Of a DNA stretch of 6,479 nucleotides, positions 1-5,825 are shown piece by piece. The notes under the pieces were generated by a model, which saw only the letters and a list, made by a program, of their open reading frames with translations, was not told the origin of the DNA and did no database searches. A program made the translations under genes and the position numbers. Each line of letters opens with the position of its first letter. Positions within the stretch are counted from its first letter, which is position 1. The stretch is from the NCBI GenBank assembly GCA_947628975.1, contig CANRBW010000088.1, positions 1 through 6,479 of the forward strand. The letters run 5' to 3'. This DNA is from an uncultured Oscillospiraceae bacterium (lineage in GTDB: Bacteria; Bacillota; Clostridia; Oscillospirales; Oscillospiraceae).

Positions 1-80
1 TGGCAGTAGGCCCGGACCATTTTCGCCAGGGTCACCCGCTCCTCCTGGAGATCGTCGCAGATCCCGATGGTCAGCTCCAA
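1..80 (-). CDS. Response regulator, N-terminal fragment (receiver domain start; gene cut by window edge)
   Basis: Only the first 26 codons are visible. They read MELTIGICDDLQEER and onward, the first beta strand and acidic pocket (two Asp after IGIC) of a CheY-like receiver, in the form usual for LytR/AlgR-type regulators. The start is taken as TTG at 80-78 because a perfect Shine-Dalgarno GGAGGTGA (minus strand of 86-93) sits 5 bases before it. In-frame GTG codons at 95-93 and 89-87 are possible but overlap that site. The gene starts 28 bases after the stop of the LytTR regulator at 109-801, so the two are probably co-transcribed and form a tandem of response regulators. The output domain lies outside the window. 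LytTR is likely by analogy with the neighbours but not shown. Confidence 0.75.
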   Translation of the reverse strand, partial: MELTIGICDDLQEERVTLAKMVRAYC

Positions 81-85
81 CCGCG

Positions 86-93
86 TCACCTCC
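86..93 (-). promoter_or_regulatory. Shine-Dalgarno sequence that sets a TTG start
   Basis: The minus strand reads GGAGGTGA here, fully complementary to the 16S rRNA 3' end, with a 5-base spacer to TTG at 80-78. It decides the start of the partial regulator at the left edge in favour of TTG over two upstream in-frame GTG codons. Confidence 0.7.
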
Positions 94-108
94 ACCTTTC
101 GTGCCGCT

Positions 109-801
109 CTAGCGCGGCGCTTCGTCCTCCCCGATCCGGCGTGACCGCCGATACGCCTCCAGCACGTCCGAGCGCGCCCTGCGCCCGATGGGGATCTCCG
201 CCCCGTTGGTCATCCGCGCCGAGGTCTGGCCGATGTCCCGGATGTGGTACAGGTTGACCACATACCCCCGCTGGCACCGCAGAAAGACCCGCTCCGGCAG
301 TCGGGCGGCCAGGTCCCGCAGGGACTCCCTGGTCTGGATCTCCTCCAGACTGGTGTGGAGGAGGGCGCCGTGCTGATAGCTCTCCGCCCACAGCAGATCG
401 CACAGCGGGATCCGCCGCCGCGCCCCGCCGCACAGCACCTCCACCCGCTCCAGATCCCCCCAGCAGCGGGCCACGCACCGCTCCAGCGCCTGGTGCAGGG
501 CCTCCATCCGAATGGGCTTGGAGAGAAAGGCGTCGGGGTGGAGGGCGTAGCTCTCGATGGCGGCCTGGGGCTGGGAGGAGCACAGCAGCAGCACCCGGCT
601 CCGGTCGGTCCTGACCCCCACAGGCAGGGCGGGGGTGCCGTCCATATCCCACAGCAGCAGGGCCGCCTCCTCCGGGATCGCCTCCCCCGGAGCCTGGGCG
701 GAGACCTCCACCCCCAGGCAGACCATCTCGGCCCACAGCCGGATCGCCTGGCAGAGGGTCTCCCCCTCCCGGGCGCTTCGCATACACACCACCGCGCGCA
801 T
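109..801 (-). CDS. LytTR-family regulator with degenerate receiver domain
   Basis: A 230-residue two-domain regulator. Residues 1-110 have the receiver layout: a possible phosphoacceptor Asp52 in LLLWDMDG, a small hydroxyl residue at Ser75 and the Lys95-Pro96 pair. The acidic pair that normally follows beta strand 1 is missing: the N-terminus reads MRAVVCMRS where relatives have xxICDD. Residues about 118-222 match a LytTR DNA-binding domain, with the recognisable stretch FLRCQRGYVVNLYHIRDI. The ATG at 801-799 is chosen because AAGGAGG and GGGAGG lie just upstream and because it begins the receiver fold. The open frame runs up to an ATG at 918, but that extension (39 residues) has no receiver character. 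The gene is followed after 28 bases by another response regulator and is divergent from the sensor kinase at 1144. Loss of the acidic pocket suggests phosphorylation-independent or altered control. A diverged but working receiver is not excluded. Confidence 0.85.
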   Translation of the reverse strand: MRAVVCMRSAREGETLCQAIRLWAEMVCLGVEVSAQAPGEAIPEEAALLLWDMDGTPALPVGVRTDRSRVLLLCSSQPQAAIESYALHPDAFLSKPIRMEALHQALERCVARCWGDLERVEVLCGGARRRIPLCDLLWAESYQHGALLHTSLEEIQTRESLRDLAARLPERVFLRCQRGYVVNLYHIRDIGQTSARMTNGAEIPIGRRARSDVLEAYRRSRRIGEDEAPR

Positions 802-813
802 CCCGCTGCCTCC

Positions 814-834
814 CCTCCTTCCTGAATACAGGAA
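814..834 (-). promoter_or_regulatory. Small hairpin overlapping the Shine-Dalgarno of the LytTR gene
   Basis: On the minus strand TTCCTG (834-829) pairs with CAGGAA (824-819) around a TATT loop, extendable by two G-U pairs. Its 3' arm contains the AAG of the AAGGAGG Shine-Dalgarno (820-814). Folding would partly mask that site, although a second GGGAGG nearer the ATG would stay free. The stem is short, so a regulatory role is uncertain. Confidence 0.3.
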
Positions 835-955
835 AACTCCCTGGGATCGGGAGTGACCTGGGCCCATCGGCCGGAACAGGAAGAACAGGCCGAAAACTGT
901 CGGGAACCGTACCGGCATAGCCGCGAGCCGTGGTCTTCACACACTATGCACAAAC

Positions 956-984
956 ATTATAGCATAGAATTCCCGGCCCTTGTT
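956..984 (-). promoter_or_regulatory. Extended -10 promoter for the LytTR regulator operon
   Basis: The minus strand carries TGCTATAAT, a perfect -10 (961-956) with the TG extension. No good -35 exists: the hexamer 17 bp upstream (984-979) reads AACAAG and touches the first direct repeat. A strong -10 with a poor -35 next to an activator-type operator is the usual layout of an activator-dependent promoter. Transcription would start near 949, leaving a long leader before the ATG at 801. Confidence 0.6.
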
Positions 985-1019
985 TTGTCGTTTAGGGGGG
1001 AAACTTTGTCGTTTGGGGG
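984..1019 (+). repeat. 21-bp-period direct repeat, probable LytTR operator
   Basis: TTTGTCGTTTAGGGGG (984-999) is repeated as TTTGTCGTTTGGGGG (1005-1019), with one mismatch and starts exactly 21 bp apart, two helical turns. LytTR regulators such as AgrA, ComE and PlnC bind pairs of about 9-bp direct repeats with this periodicity and a GTT core. Aligned to the consensus [TA][AC][CA]GTTN[AG][TG], the copies GTCGTTTAG and GTCGTTTGG match at seven of nine positions. Core centres lie near -42 and -63 from the minus-strand start point and near -80 and -59 from the plus-strand one, so one operator could serve both promoters. The binding protein is inferred to be one of the LytTR proteins encoded here. 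Confidence 0.65.
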
Positions 1020-1035
1020 TGACCTTTTTCCCCTC

Positions 1036-1064
1036 TTGCAACGGCCCCGCCCTTCCGGTACAAT
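1036..1064 (+). promoter_or_regulatory. Sigma-A-like promoter for the sensor kinase gene
   Basis: TTGCAA at 1036-1041 and TACAAT at 1059-1064 are separated by exactly 17 bp, a good housekeeping promoter. Transcription would start near 1071, about 73 nt before the TTG start. The first in-frame start codon downstream of this point is that TTG, which supports the chosen translation start. The direct repeats end 16 bp before the -35. Confidence 0.7.
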
Positions 1065-1092
1065 AGAGGACAGCACACGTCGTCCCCCCGAC

Positions 1093-1110
1093 GCGGCCGG
1101 TCCGGGCCGC
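1093..1110 (+). other. GC-rich hairpin in the kinase leader
   Basis: GCGGCC (1093-1098) pairs with GGCCGC (1105-1110) around a 6-base loop, about 33 nt before the TTG start. No T-run follows, so it is not an intrinsic terminator. It may only reflect the high GC content, or it may shape the leader. Confidence 0.3.
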
Positions 1111-1143
1111 CGCCGGAGGGCGGAGAGGGGAGGGGCTTTTACC

Positions 1144-2829
1144 TTGAACGCCACCAGAAAATGGGGCTGTGCCGTGGCCTTCGCGGTGATCTGCGTCCTG
1201 GCGGTGAACTTCCTGCTGCGCTTCACCGGTCTGGACACCCCCATCCTGGCCACAGTGACCTGGGACCGGGTGGAGATCCGCTCGGCGGACGGCCTTGTCC
1301 GGCCGGTGGAGGACCCCTACCAGGACCAGGCCGCCCTGGGCCTGTCGCCGGGGGAAGAGCTTCTGCTCACCACCCGCCTGCCGGAGGCGGGGGAGGTCCC
1401 CGGCCTCTACGCCGACGCCTACCTCCTTCTGGAGCCCGGCGCGGGGGAGACCCACATCCTCCTGAACGGGGCGGAGTACTTCCACTGCCAGGCGGCGGAC
1501 CTGGGCCAGGCCCTGAACCTCCAGCAGCTCCACCTCACCCTCCCCCCGGAGGCCGCCGGCGGGGAGCTGAGCATCCGCTTCACCCCCAGCGGGGAGACCG
1601 GCGCGGTCCTCTCCCCCCTCTTTGCCCGCTTCTCCAGCGAGTCCGCCTACGAGGCCGCCGCCGCGTCCTACTATAACCGCTCCGCCATCTCCGCGGGGGC
1701 CTACGCCCTGGCCTTCGTGCTGGTGTGCGCCATCTTCCTGCTGGGGCTGGCCCGGGGCGTGCCGGACTGGAGCCTGCTCTCCCTGGCCCTGGCCGCCTCC
1801 CTCACCACCGCCAGGGAGATCGTCACCTCCTCCGGCTACTACTTCGTCTCCCCCGCGGTCTACGCCTTCTTTCTCAGCGAGTGGGCGGTGCTGGTCCCCA
1901 TCGCCCTGTTGGTGGTCTATCTCCTGCTCAACCAGCGCCGGTCCTCCTGGCGCTACCTGGGCCGGATCTTCCTCCTCACCCTGGCGGCCGCGGCGGTCTA
2001 CTACGTCTACTCCGAGATGACCGACGGCCACTTCTCCTCCAGCCTGCGCTACGACTTCCTCGGCGCCCTGCGGGGCTCCCCCCACAACCTGCTGGCGCTG
2101 CTGAACATCTACCTGCTGGCGGCCTGCTGCGGCATCGCGGCCTACTGCCTGCTCCAGCGCGCCGTCCGCACCCACAGCGAGGCCAAGCTCCTCCGGATGA
2201 AAAACCAGCTGATCCTGGACAACTACCGCATCATCGAGCAGAACGTCCAGAGCGCCGCCGCCCTCCGCCACGACCTGAACAACCAGTTCACCGCCCTGCG
2301 TCTGCTCTACGAAAAGGGGGACCTGGAGGGTCTGGGGCGGCGGCTGGAGGAGCTGGGGCAGGAGGTGGACCGCTCCAGCCTACCCAGCTTCTCCGACCAC
2401 TTCACCGTCAACATCCTCCTGCAAAACGCCGCCGCCCAGGCCGCCCAGGCCGGGGTGCGCTTCCAGGCGCGGCCCCCCCTGCCCCAGGAGCTCCCGGTGG
2501 AGGACTGGGATCTGTGCAGTCTGCTGATGAACCTGCTGGACAACGCCCTGTCCGCTGCCCAGCGGGTGGAGCCCCCGGCGGACCGCTTCGTCTCCGTCTC
2601 CCTCCAGGTGAGCCAGGGCTTCCTGGCCGTGAGCTGCCGCAACAGCTACGTCGGGGACCTCGCCCTGGACGAGACGGGCTGGCCCCAGACCACCAAGGCG
2701 GACCCGGAGGACCACGGCTTCGGCCTGTCCCAGATGGAGGCCGTGGCCCGGAAATACGCCAGCAAGCTGGACCTGAGCTACGGCGGCGGCGTCTTCACCG
2801 TCCAGACCGCCCTCAAGCTCCGCCCCTGA
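1144..2829 (+). CDS. Membrane sensor histidine kinase, GHKL (AgrC/LytS-like) with extracytoplasmic domain
   Basis: A 561-residue sensor kinase. Segment 8-27 is a signal anchor or signal peptide. Residues about 28-182 form an extracytoplasmic, beta-rich domain, followed by about five hydrophobic segments (near 185-203, 207-222, 236-262, 272-290, 314-338). This resembles the 7TMR-DISM receptor plan. The cytoplasmic part has the phosphoacceptor motif LRHDLNN (His376), an N box LLMNLLDNA (about 461-468) and a G box DHGFGL (about 523-528), as in GHKL kinases with the HATPase_c_5 type domain; a classical DxGxG box is absent, as usual there. The start is TTG at 1144, after a GGGGAGGGG tract and before TM1. 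The open frame runs upstream to 853, but that part precedes the predicted promoter start and has no kinase character. Likely partners are the LytTR regulator converging on it (2946-3659) or the divergent tandem regulators. The ligand is unknown. Confidence 0.88.
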   Translation: MNATRKWGCAVAFAVICVLAVNFLLRFTGLDTPILATVTWDRVEIRSADGLVRPVEDPYQDQAALGLSPGEELLLTTRLPEAGEVPGLYADAYLLLEPGAGETHILLNGAEYFHCQAADLGQALNLQQLHLTLPPEAAGGELSIRFTPSGETGAVLSPLFARFSSESAYEAAAASYYNRSAISAGAYALAFVLVCAIFLLGLARGVPDWSLLSLALAASLTTAREIVTSSGYYFVSPAVYAFFLSEWAVLVPIALLVVYLLLNQRRSSWRYLGRIFLLTLAAAAVYYVYSEMTDGHFSSSLRYDFLGALRGSPHNLLALLNIYLLAACCGIAAYCLLQRAVRTHSEAKLLRMKNQLILDNYRIIEQNVQSAAALRHDLNNQFTALRLLYEKGDLEGLGRRLEELGQEVDRSSLPSFSDHFTVNILLQNAAAQAAQAGVRFQARPPLPQELPVEDWDLCSLLMNLLDNALSAAQRVEPPADRFVSVSLQVSQGFLAVSCRNSYVGDLALDETGWPQTTKADPEDHGFGLSQMEAVARKYASKLDLSYGGGVFTVQTALKLRP

Positions 2830-2866
2830 CCCCGGCCAAGACCCCCGCCGGGCCGGGCCGCGAAAA

Positions 2867-2905
2867 AACAGGCCATGAGGCGGCCGGGCCACCTCTTGGC
2901 CTGTT
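2867..2905 (-). terminator. Second hairpin in the convergent spacer, terminator-like for minus-strand transcripts
   Basis: AACAGGCCA (2867-2875) pairs with TGGCCTGTT (2897-2905). GAGG (2877-2880) pairs with CCTC (2892-2895), and GGC/GCC close a 3-base loop at the tip. Read on the minus strand the stem runs into a T-run (complement of the A-run at 2863-2868), so it fits a backup terminator for the regulator gene. Read on the plus strand it has no T-run. Confidence 0.5.
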
Positions 2906-2912
2906 GGTCACA

Positions 2913-2944
2913 AAAAAGGAAGGGGCCCCGGCCCCTTCCTTTTT
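2913..2944. terminator. Bidirectional intrinsic terminator between kinase and regulator
   Basis: A 14-bp perfect inverted repeat: AAAAAGGAAGGGGC (2913-2926) pairs with GCCCCTTCCTTTTT (2931-2944) around the loop CCCG. The A-run on one side and T-run on the other give a U-tract in both directions. It lies 83 bp after the kinase stop and directly against the regulator stop at 2946, so it ends both convergent transcripts. Confidence 0.85.
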
Positions 2945-2945
2945 C

Positions 2946-3659
2946 TCAGCGGTTTTCGTTCAGATAGCGGATGAAGCGGCTCTGGGCCTGCTCGTAGTAG
3001 TGCCGCCCGATGGGGATGGACCGGTCCCCGCACAGGGTGACGTGGCTCCGGCCGATCTCCGTGATGGCCCGCATATTCACCAAAAAGCTGTTGTGACAGC
3101 GGCAGAACTGCTCCTGGGGCAGCAGCCGCTCCGCCTCGGTGAGGGAGATGGGAAAGGCCCGGTCCTCCCCGGTCAGGTGCAGGCAGATGCCGTGGTCCCG
3201 GCTCTCCACATAGAGGATGTCCGCGATGGGCAGCACGGAGGTCCGGTGCCCCTGGCGGAGGGTGACCAGCCGGGGGCTGTGGTTCAGCTTCAGGTCCTCG
3301 TTCAACGCCCGCTCCAACTCCTCCCGGCGGACCGGCTTGGACAGGTACTGGATGGGCCGCACGCTGTACCCCTCCCGGAGGTAGCTGTCGCTGCCGCTGA
3401 CGAACAGGATGCTGACCGGGTCGTCCCGGGAGCGCAGCTCATGGGCCAGCTCCATGCCGGTCTTCCCGTCCATACAGATGTCCAGGCACAGCAGGTCGAA
3501 CCGCTCCCGCCCCGCGCCCAGGGCGGCGGAGAGCTCCTGGGCGGAGGAGAAGGGCGCCACCTCGTGCTCCACCCCCGCCCGGTCCAGGATCTCCCCGCAC
3601 AGGGCGCACAGCTCCTCCCTGGCGGTCTTTTCGTCGTCACAGACGGCCACACGATACAT
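2946..3659 (-). CDS. LytTR-family response regulator, canonical receiver
   Basis: A 237-residue cytoplasmic response regulator. The receiver (1-120) keeps every key residue: Asp8-Asp9 in VAVCDDE, phosphoacceptor Asp60 in LLCLDICMDG, Ser88 in FVSGS and Lys108-Pro109. Residues about 130-235 are a LytTR DNA-binding domain, with LYVESRDHGICLHL and the motif FCRCHNSFLVNMRAITEI. The ATG at 3659-3657 follows a good AAAGGAG (3673-3667) with a 7-base spacer. The gene has its own promoter (3717-3745) and ends at the bidirectional terminator. The convergent membrane kinase at 1144-2829 belongs to the class that phosphorylates LytTR regulators, so it is the most likely partner. Natural targets are the direct repeats at 984-1019, but this is inference. 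It is probably not in one operon with the gene at 3767, which is 107 bp upstream. Confidence 0.92.
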   Translation of the reverse strand: MYRVAVCDDEKTAREELCALCGEILDRAGVEHEVAPFSSAQELSAALGAGRERFDLLCLDICMDGKTGMELAHELRSRDDPVSILFVSGSDSYLREGYSVRPIQYLSKPVRREELERALNEDLKLNHSPRLVTLRQGHRTSVLPIADILYVESRDHGICLHLTGEDRAFPISLTEAERLLPQEQFCRCHNSFLVNMRAITEIGRSHVTLCGDRSIPIGRHYYEQAQSRFIRYLNENR

Positions 3660-3716
3660 CGCCCCGCTCCTTTCCAGCTTTTCCCGGCCCGCCGGACGCC
3701 CCGGCCGGCCCGCTAT

Positions 3717-3745
3717 ATTCTATCAGATCTCCGCCCCCGCCGCAA
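3717..3745 (-). promoter_or_regulatory. Promoter of the canonical LytTR regulator
   Basis: On the minus strand TTGCGG (3745-3740) and TAGAAT (3722-3717) are 17 bp apart, a sigma-A-like promoter. Transcription would start near 3710, giving a leader of about 50 nt. No copy of the 984-1019 repeat is seen next to it. The -35 lies inside the GC-rich hairpin that follows the stop of the upstream gene. Confidence 0.6.
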
Positions 3746-3760
3746 GTGGCGGTACGGGGG
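3734..3760 (-). other. GC-rich hairpin after the pseudo-SpoIIE gene, without U-tract
   Basis: CCCCCG plus CCGC (3734-3743) pairs with GCGG and CGGGGG (3749-3752 and 3755-3760), with a 5-base loop and a 2-base bulge. It begins 7 bases after the stop codon at 3767. No T-run follows on the minus strand, so it is not a standard intrinsic terminator. It might protect the mRNA 3' end or slow the polymerase, and it overlaps the -35 of the next promoter. Confidence 0.4.
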
Positions 3761-3766
3761 ACGCGG

Positions 3767-5803
3767 TCACGTCGCCTCCGCCGTCCCCGCCCCGTCGGGG
3801 CGCTCCAGGCGCTTGACGGCGGTGACGGTGTCCCCCTCGTCGCCGGACTCGAAGAGGACCCGCTGACAGCTCCGGCGCACGAAGTCGGCGGAGCCCCGCA
3901 GGGCGCTGTCCTCCGGCGGGTCCAGGGGGTCTCGTCCCCCCATGGCCCCCCGGAGGCGCAGAATGATCAGCCCGTCCTCCCGAACGGTGACGCACTCGGC
4001 CATGAACCGGTCCCGCTCCTCGCCCCTGGCCCGGCAGAGGGCGAAGAGCTCGTCGGCCATGACCAGGATCCGGGCCGCCTCCTGGTCGGGGACGCGGTTG
4101 CTCCGCAGCTGGCCCCGCAGGAAGCTCTGGAGGGCGGCGGCCCCGGCGGCGTCGCCGGTGAGGACGCAGTGGGCCTGGGCCTGGTCCCGGCGGCAGTACT
4201 CCACGGCCAGCATGGCGTAGGGGCAGATCTGGATGCTGTGGGCGGCGTAGGCCTCCCCGGCGTCCCCCACCAGCTGGAGCTGCCGCTCCAGCTCGGCCTG
4301 ACGGGTCCGGCGCTCGTTGAGGCTCTGGCGGATGCGCTCCTCGCCGAACTCCGAGCCGTCCGTGCCCTTGATGGCGCTCAGCGCGCCGGTGTGGAAGAAC
4401 AGCCTGTCCCCCTGGCTCAGCTCCAGCTCCACCGCCTGGTAGGACACGTCCTCGCACTGCCCCAGGGGGGCGTAGGAGAAGATCTCCACCGGGTCGTAGC
4501 GCTCCTCCCGGAAGCGCAGGAACAGGGGGGTCCGTCCCCCGGCGTTGACGCAGGAGAACCGCCCGGCGGTGCCGTCCAGCACCCCGGCCATCAGCTCCAC
4601 CGACAGCTGCCCCCCGCTCATCTCGTAGAGCTGGCGGTTGGCCTCCCGCATGGCCTGCTCCAGGCTGACGCTGGAGCGGAGATGGCTCTTCAGGGTGGTC
4701 TGGGCGATGACGGTGAACAGCGCCTGGGTCAGGTCCTGGCCCGGCGCCTCCCCCACCAGGACGCACAGCCGCTCCCCGTCCAGCAGGAAGTAGTCGTAAA
4801 AACAGCAGATCAGCCCCTGGTCGTGGCGGGTCTTGCCGCTGAGGGTGAAGGGATAGCCCCCCTCCCGCAGGGGCAGCTCCTTGGGCCGCATGGCGATCCG
4901 CAGACCGTTGGCCACCTGGGCGTCGCCGGCCCGCTTCTGCTCCTGCACGGCGGTCTCCACCTGTTCCAGGTTGTTGACCTCGATCTCCGCCAGCATCAGC
5001 TGGAAGGTCTTGGCCAGGTCGTTGAACTCATAGCCACCCTTGAAGGTCATCCCCCGGAAGGCCTGCCGGTCCTCCTGCTCCACATAGCTCCGGGCGGCGC
5101 CGGCGAGCCGCTTGATGGGGACGATGAGGTTGCGCCGGATCAGCAAGAAGTAGATGAGCAGCAGCACCATGGCCGCCGAGCCCATGAGCCAAGCCGCGTT
5201 ATGCACAAAGGAGCGCACGCTGCCCAGGGCCTGCTCCAGAATGATGTCCACCATGGCGTAGTACCCGGAGAAGGAGCCGTCCCACCGCCGGATGGGGGTC
5301 CCCACCGTGAGCAGGAGCCCCGCCATGCTGTCCTCCACCCGGAAAGGCTCAAAGGTCTCCCCCTCCATGGCCTGCACCCTGCTCAGGGGGAAGTTGTTCA
5401 TGGCCAGGGCGCCGCCCAGGCCCTGGTAGCTGTTCTGGTAGTAGTCGGTGCCGGGGATCACGGCGGACTCCAGGGCGATGAGGTAGCCCTCCTCGCTGGG
5501 CTGCATCACATAGATGTGGGGCACGCCGCTGCCGACGCGCATGGTTTCCACCAGGGCGTTCAGCTCGCTGTACCGCTCGTCCACCGCGTCGTGGTCGTCC
5601 ATATAGCGGTCCAGGTCCTCCCCGGCCAGCCGCTCGGCCAGGGCGCGGGTCAAGTTCTCCCCCAGACCCTGGTAGTAGGTCTCCAACTGGCGGGTGTATT
5701 GGTTGTAGGAGATATACAGCCCCACAGCGGAGAGGGCCAGGCTCATGAACAGCGCCATGGCCGCCATCCGGCCTCCCAGGCCGACGCGAAACCGGTGTTT
5801 CAT
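3767..5803 (-). CDS. Membrane SpoIIE-like protein: Cache-like sensor, HAMP, degenerate PP2C phosphatase, degenerate RsbW-like ATPase
   Basis: A 678-residue membrane protein. TM1 is about 12-33, a Cache-like extracytoplasmic sensor spans 34-202, TM2 is about 203-222, a HAMP domain 223-275 (Pro229 and Glu259 conserved), then a short coiled coil and a SpoIIE/PP2C domain (about 295-540). The fold is clear (FYDYFLLDGERL, VNAGGRTPL, FGEERIRQSL, YAMLAVEY) but catalytic acids are lost: GGDFYD became ICCFYD (Cys334), GDVSG became GEAPG (Glu352), TDGV became TGAL (Gly473) and the terminal DD became CP (527-528). Only Asp337 remains. Residues about 545-668 resemble the C-terminal HATPase of SpoIIE/RsbW fusions, but the N-box Asn is Leu589 and the glycine box is gone. 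The protein is probably a sensing pseudoenzyme that binds rather than dephosphorylates a partner. The ATG follows AGAAGGGGG, 22 bases after the AAA+ gene, so the two are co-transcribed. Confidence 0.85.
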   Translation of the reverse strand: MKHRFRVGLGGRMAAMALFMSLALSAVGLYISYNQYTRQLETYYQGLGENLTRALAERLAGEDLDRYMDDHDAVDERYSELNALVETMRVGSGVPHIYVMQPSEEGYLIALESAVIPGTDYYQNSYQGLGGALAMNNFPLSRVQAMEGETFEPFRVEDSMAGLLLTVGTPIRRWDGSFSGYYAMVDIILEQALGSVRSFVHNAAWLMGSAAMVLLLIYFLLIRRNLIVPIKRLAGAARSYVEQEDRQAFRGMTFKGGYEFNDLAKTFQLMLAEIEVNNLEQVETAVQEQKRAGDAQVANGLRIAMRPKELPLREGGYPFTLSGKTRHDQGLICCFYDYFLLDGERLCVLVGEAPGQDLTQALFTVIAQTTLKSHLRSSVSLEQAMREANRQLYEMSGGQLSVELMAGVLDGTAGRFSCVNAGGRTPLFLRFREERYDPVEIFSYAPLGQCEDVSYQAVELELSQGDRLFFHTGALSAIKGTDGSEFGEERIRQSLNERRTRQAELERQLQLVGDAGEAYAAHSIQICPYAMLAVEYCRRDQAQAHCVLTGDAAGAAALQSFLRGQLRSNRVPDQEAARILVMADELFALCRARGEERDRFMAECVTVREDGLIILRLRGAMGGRDPLDPPEDSALRGSADFVRRSCQRVLFESGDEGDTVTAVKRLERPDGAGTAEAT

Positions 5804-5825
5804 CCCGTTTCCCCCTTCTCTCAGC

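Larger units (their letters stand above)
802..1143. other. Divergent intergenic region with two promoters and a shared operator
   Basis: This 342-bp stretch separates the minus-strand LytTR regulator from the plus-strand sensor kinase. It contains no convincing gene: the open frames across it are extensions of the flanking genes or shadows. The centre (about 940-1020) is clearly more AT-rich than the genes and contains the minus-strand promoter, a 21-bp-period direct repeat and, further right, the plus-strand promoter. The predicted leaders are about 148 nt for the regulator and about 73 nt for the kinase. No known riboswitch is recognised in either. Confidence 0.75.

Noticed and set aside
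892..900. ACAGTTTTC on the minus strand as a further LytTR half-site
   Set aside because: It resembles the LytTR consensus, but no second copy lies about 21 bp away and it falls inside the predicted leader. Probably chance.
802..918. Upstream ATG at 918 as the start of the LytTR regulator
   Set aside because: The extra 39 residues have no receiver character, and strong Shine-Dalgarno sequences point to the ATG at 801.
853..1143. N-terminal extension of the kinase reading frame
   Set aside because: It starts upstream of the predicted transcription start near 1071 and contains the promoter and operator. After that point the first in-frame start codon is the TTG at 1144.
937..2271. Minus-strand open frame of 444 codons opposite the kinase
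   Set aside because: The composition is dominated by Gly, Gln, Val and Glu, and it crosses both promoters and the operator. It is a shadow of the kinase gene.
3734..3760. Hairpin after the pseudo-SpoIIE gene as an intrinsic terminator
   Set aside because: The stem is strong but no U-tract follows on the minus strand, so it is listed as a hairpin only.
1725..3866. Long plus-strand open frame of 713 codons
   Set aside because: It runs out of frame across the kinase, the bidirectional terminator and the antisense of the regulator, with Arg/Pro/Gly-rich composition and no domain.
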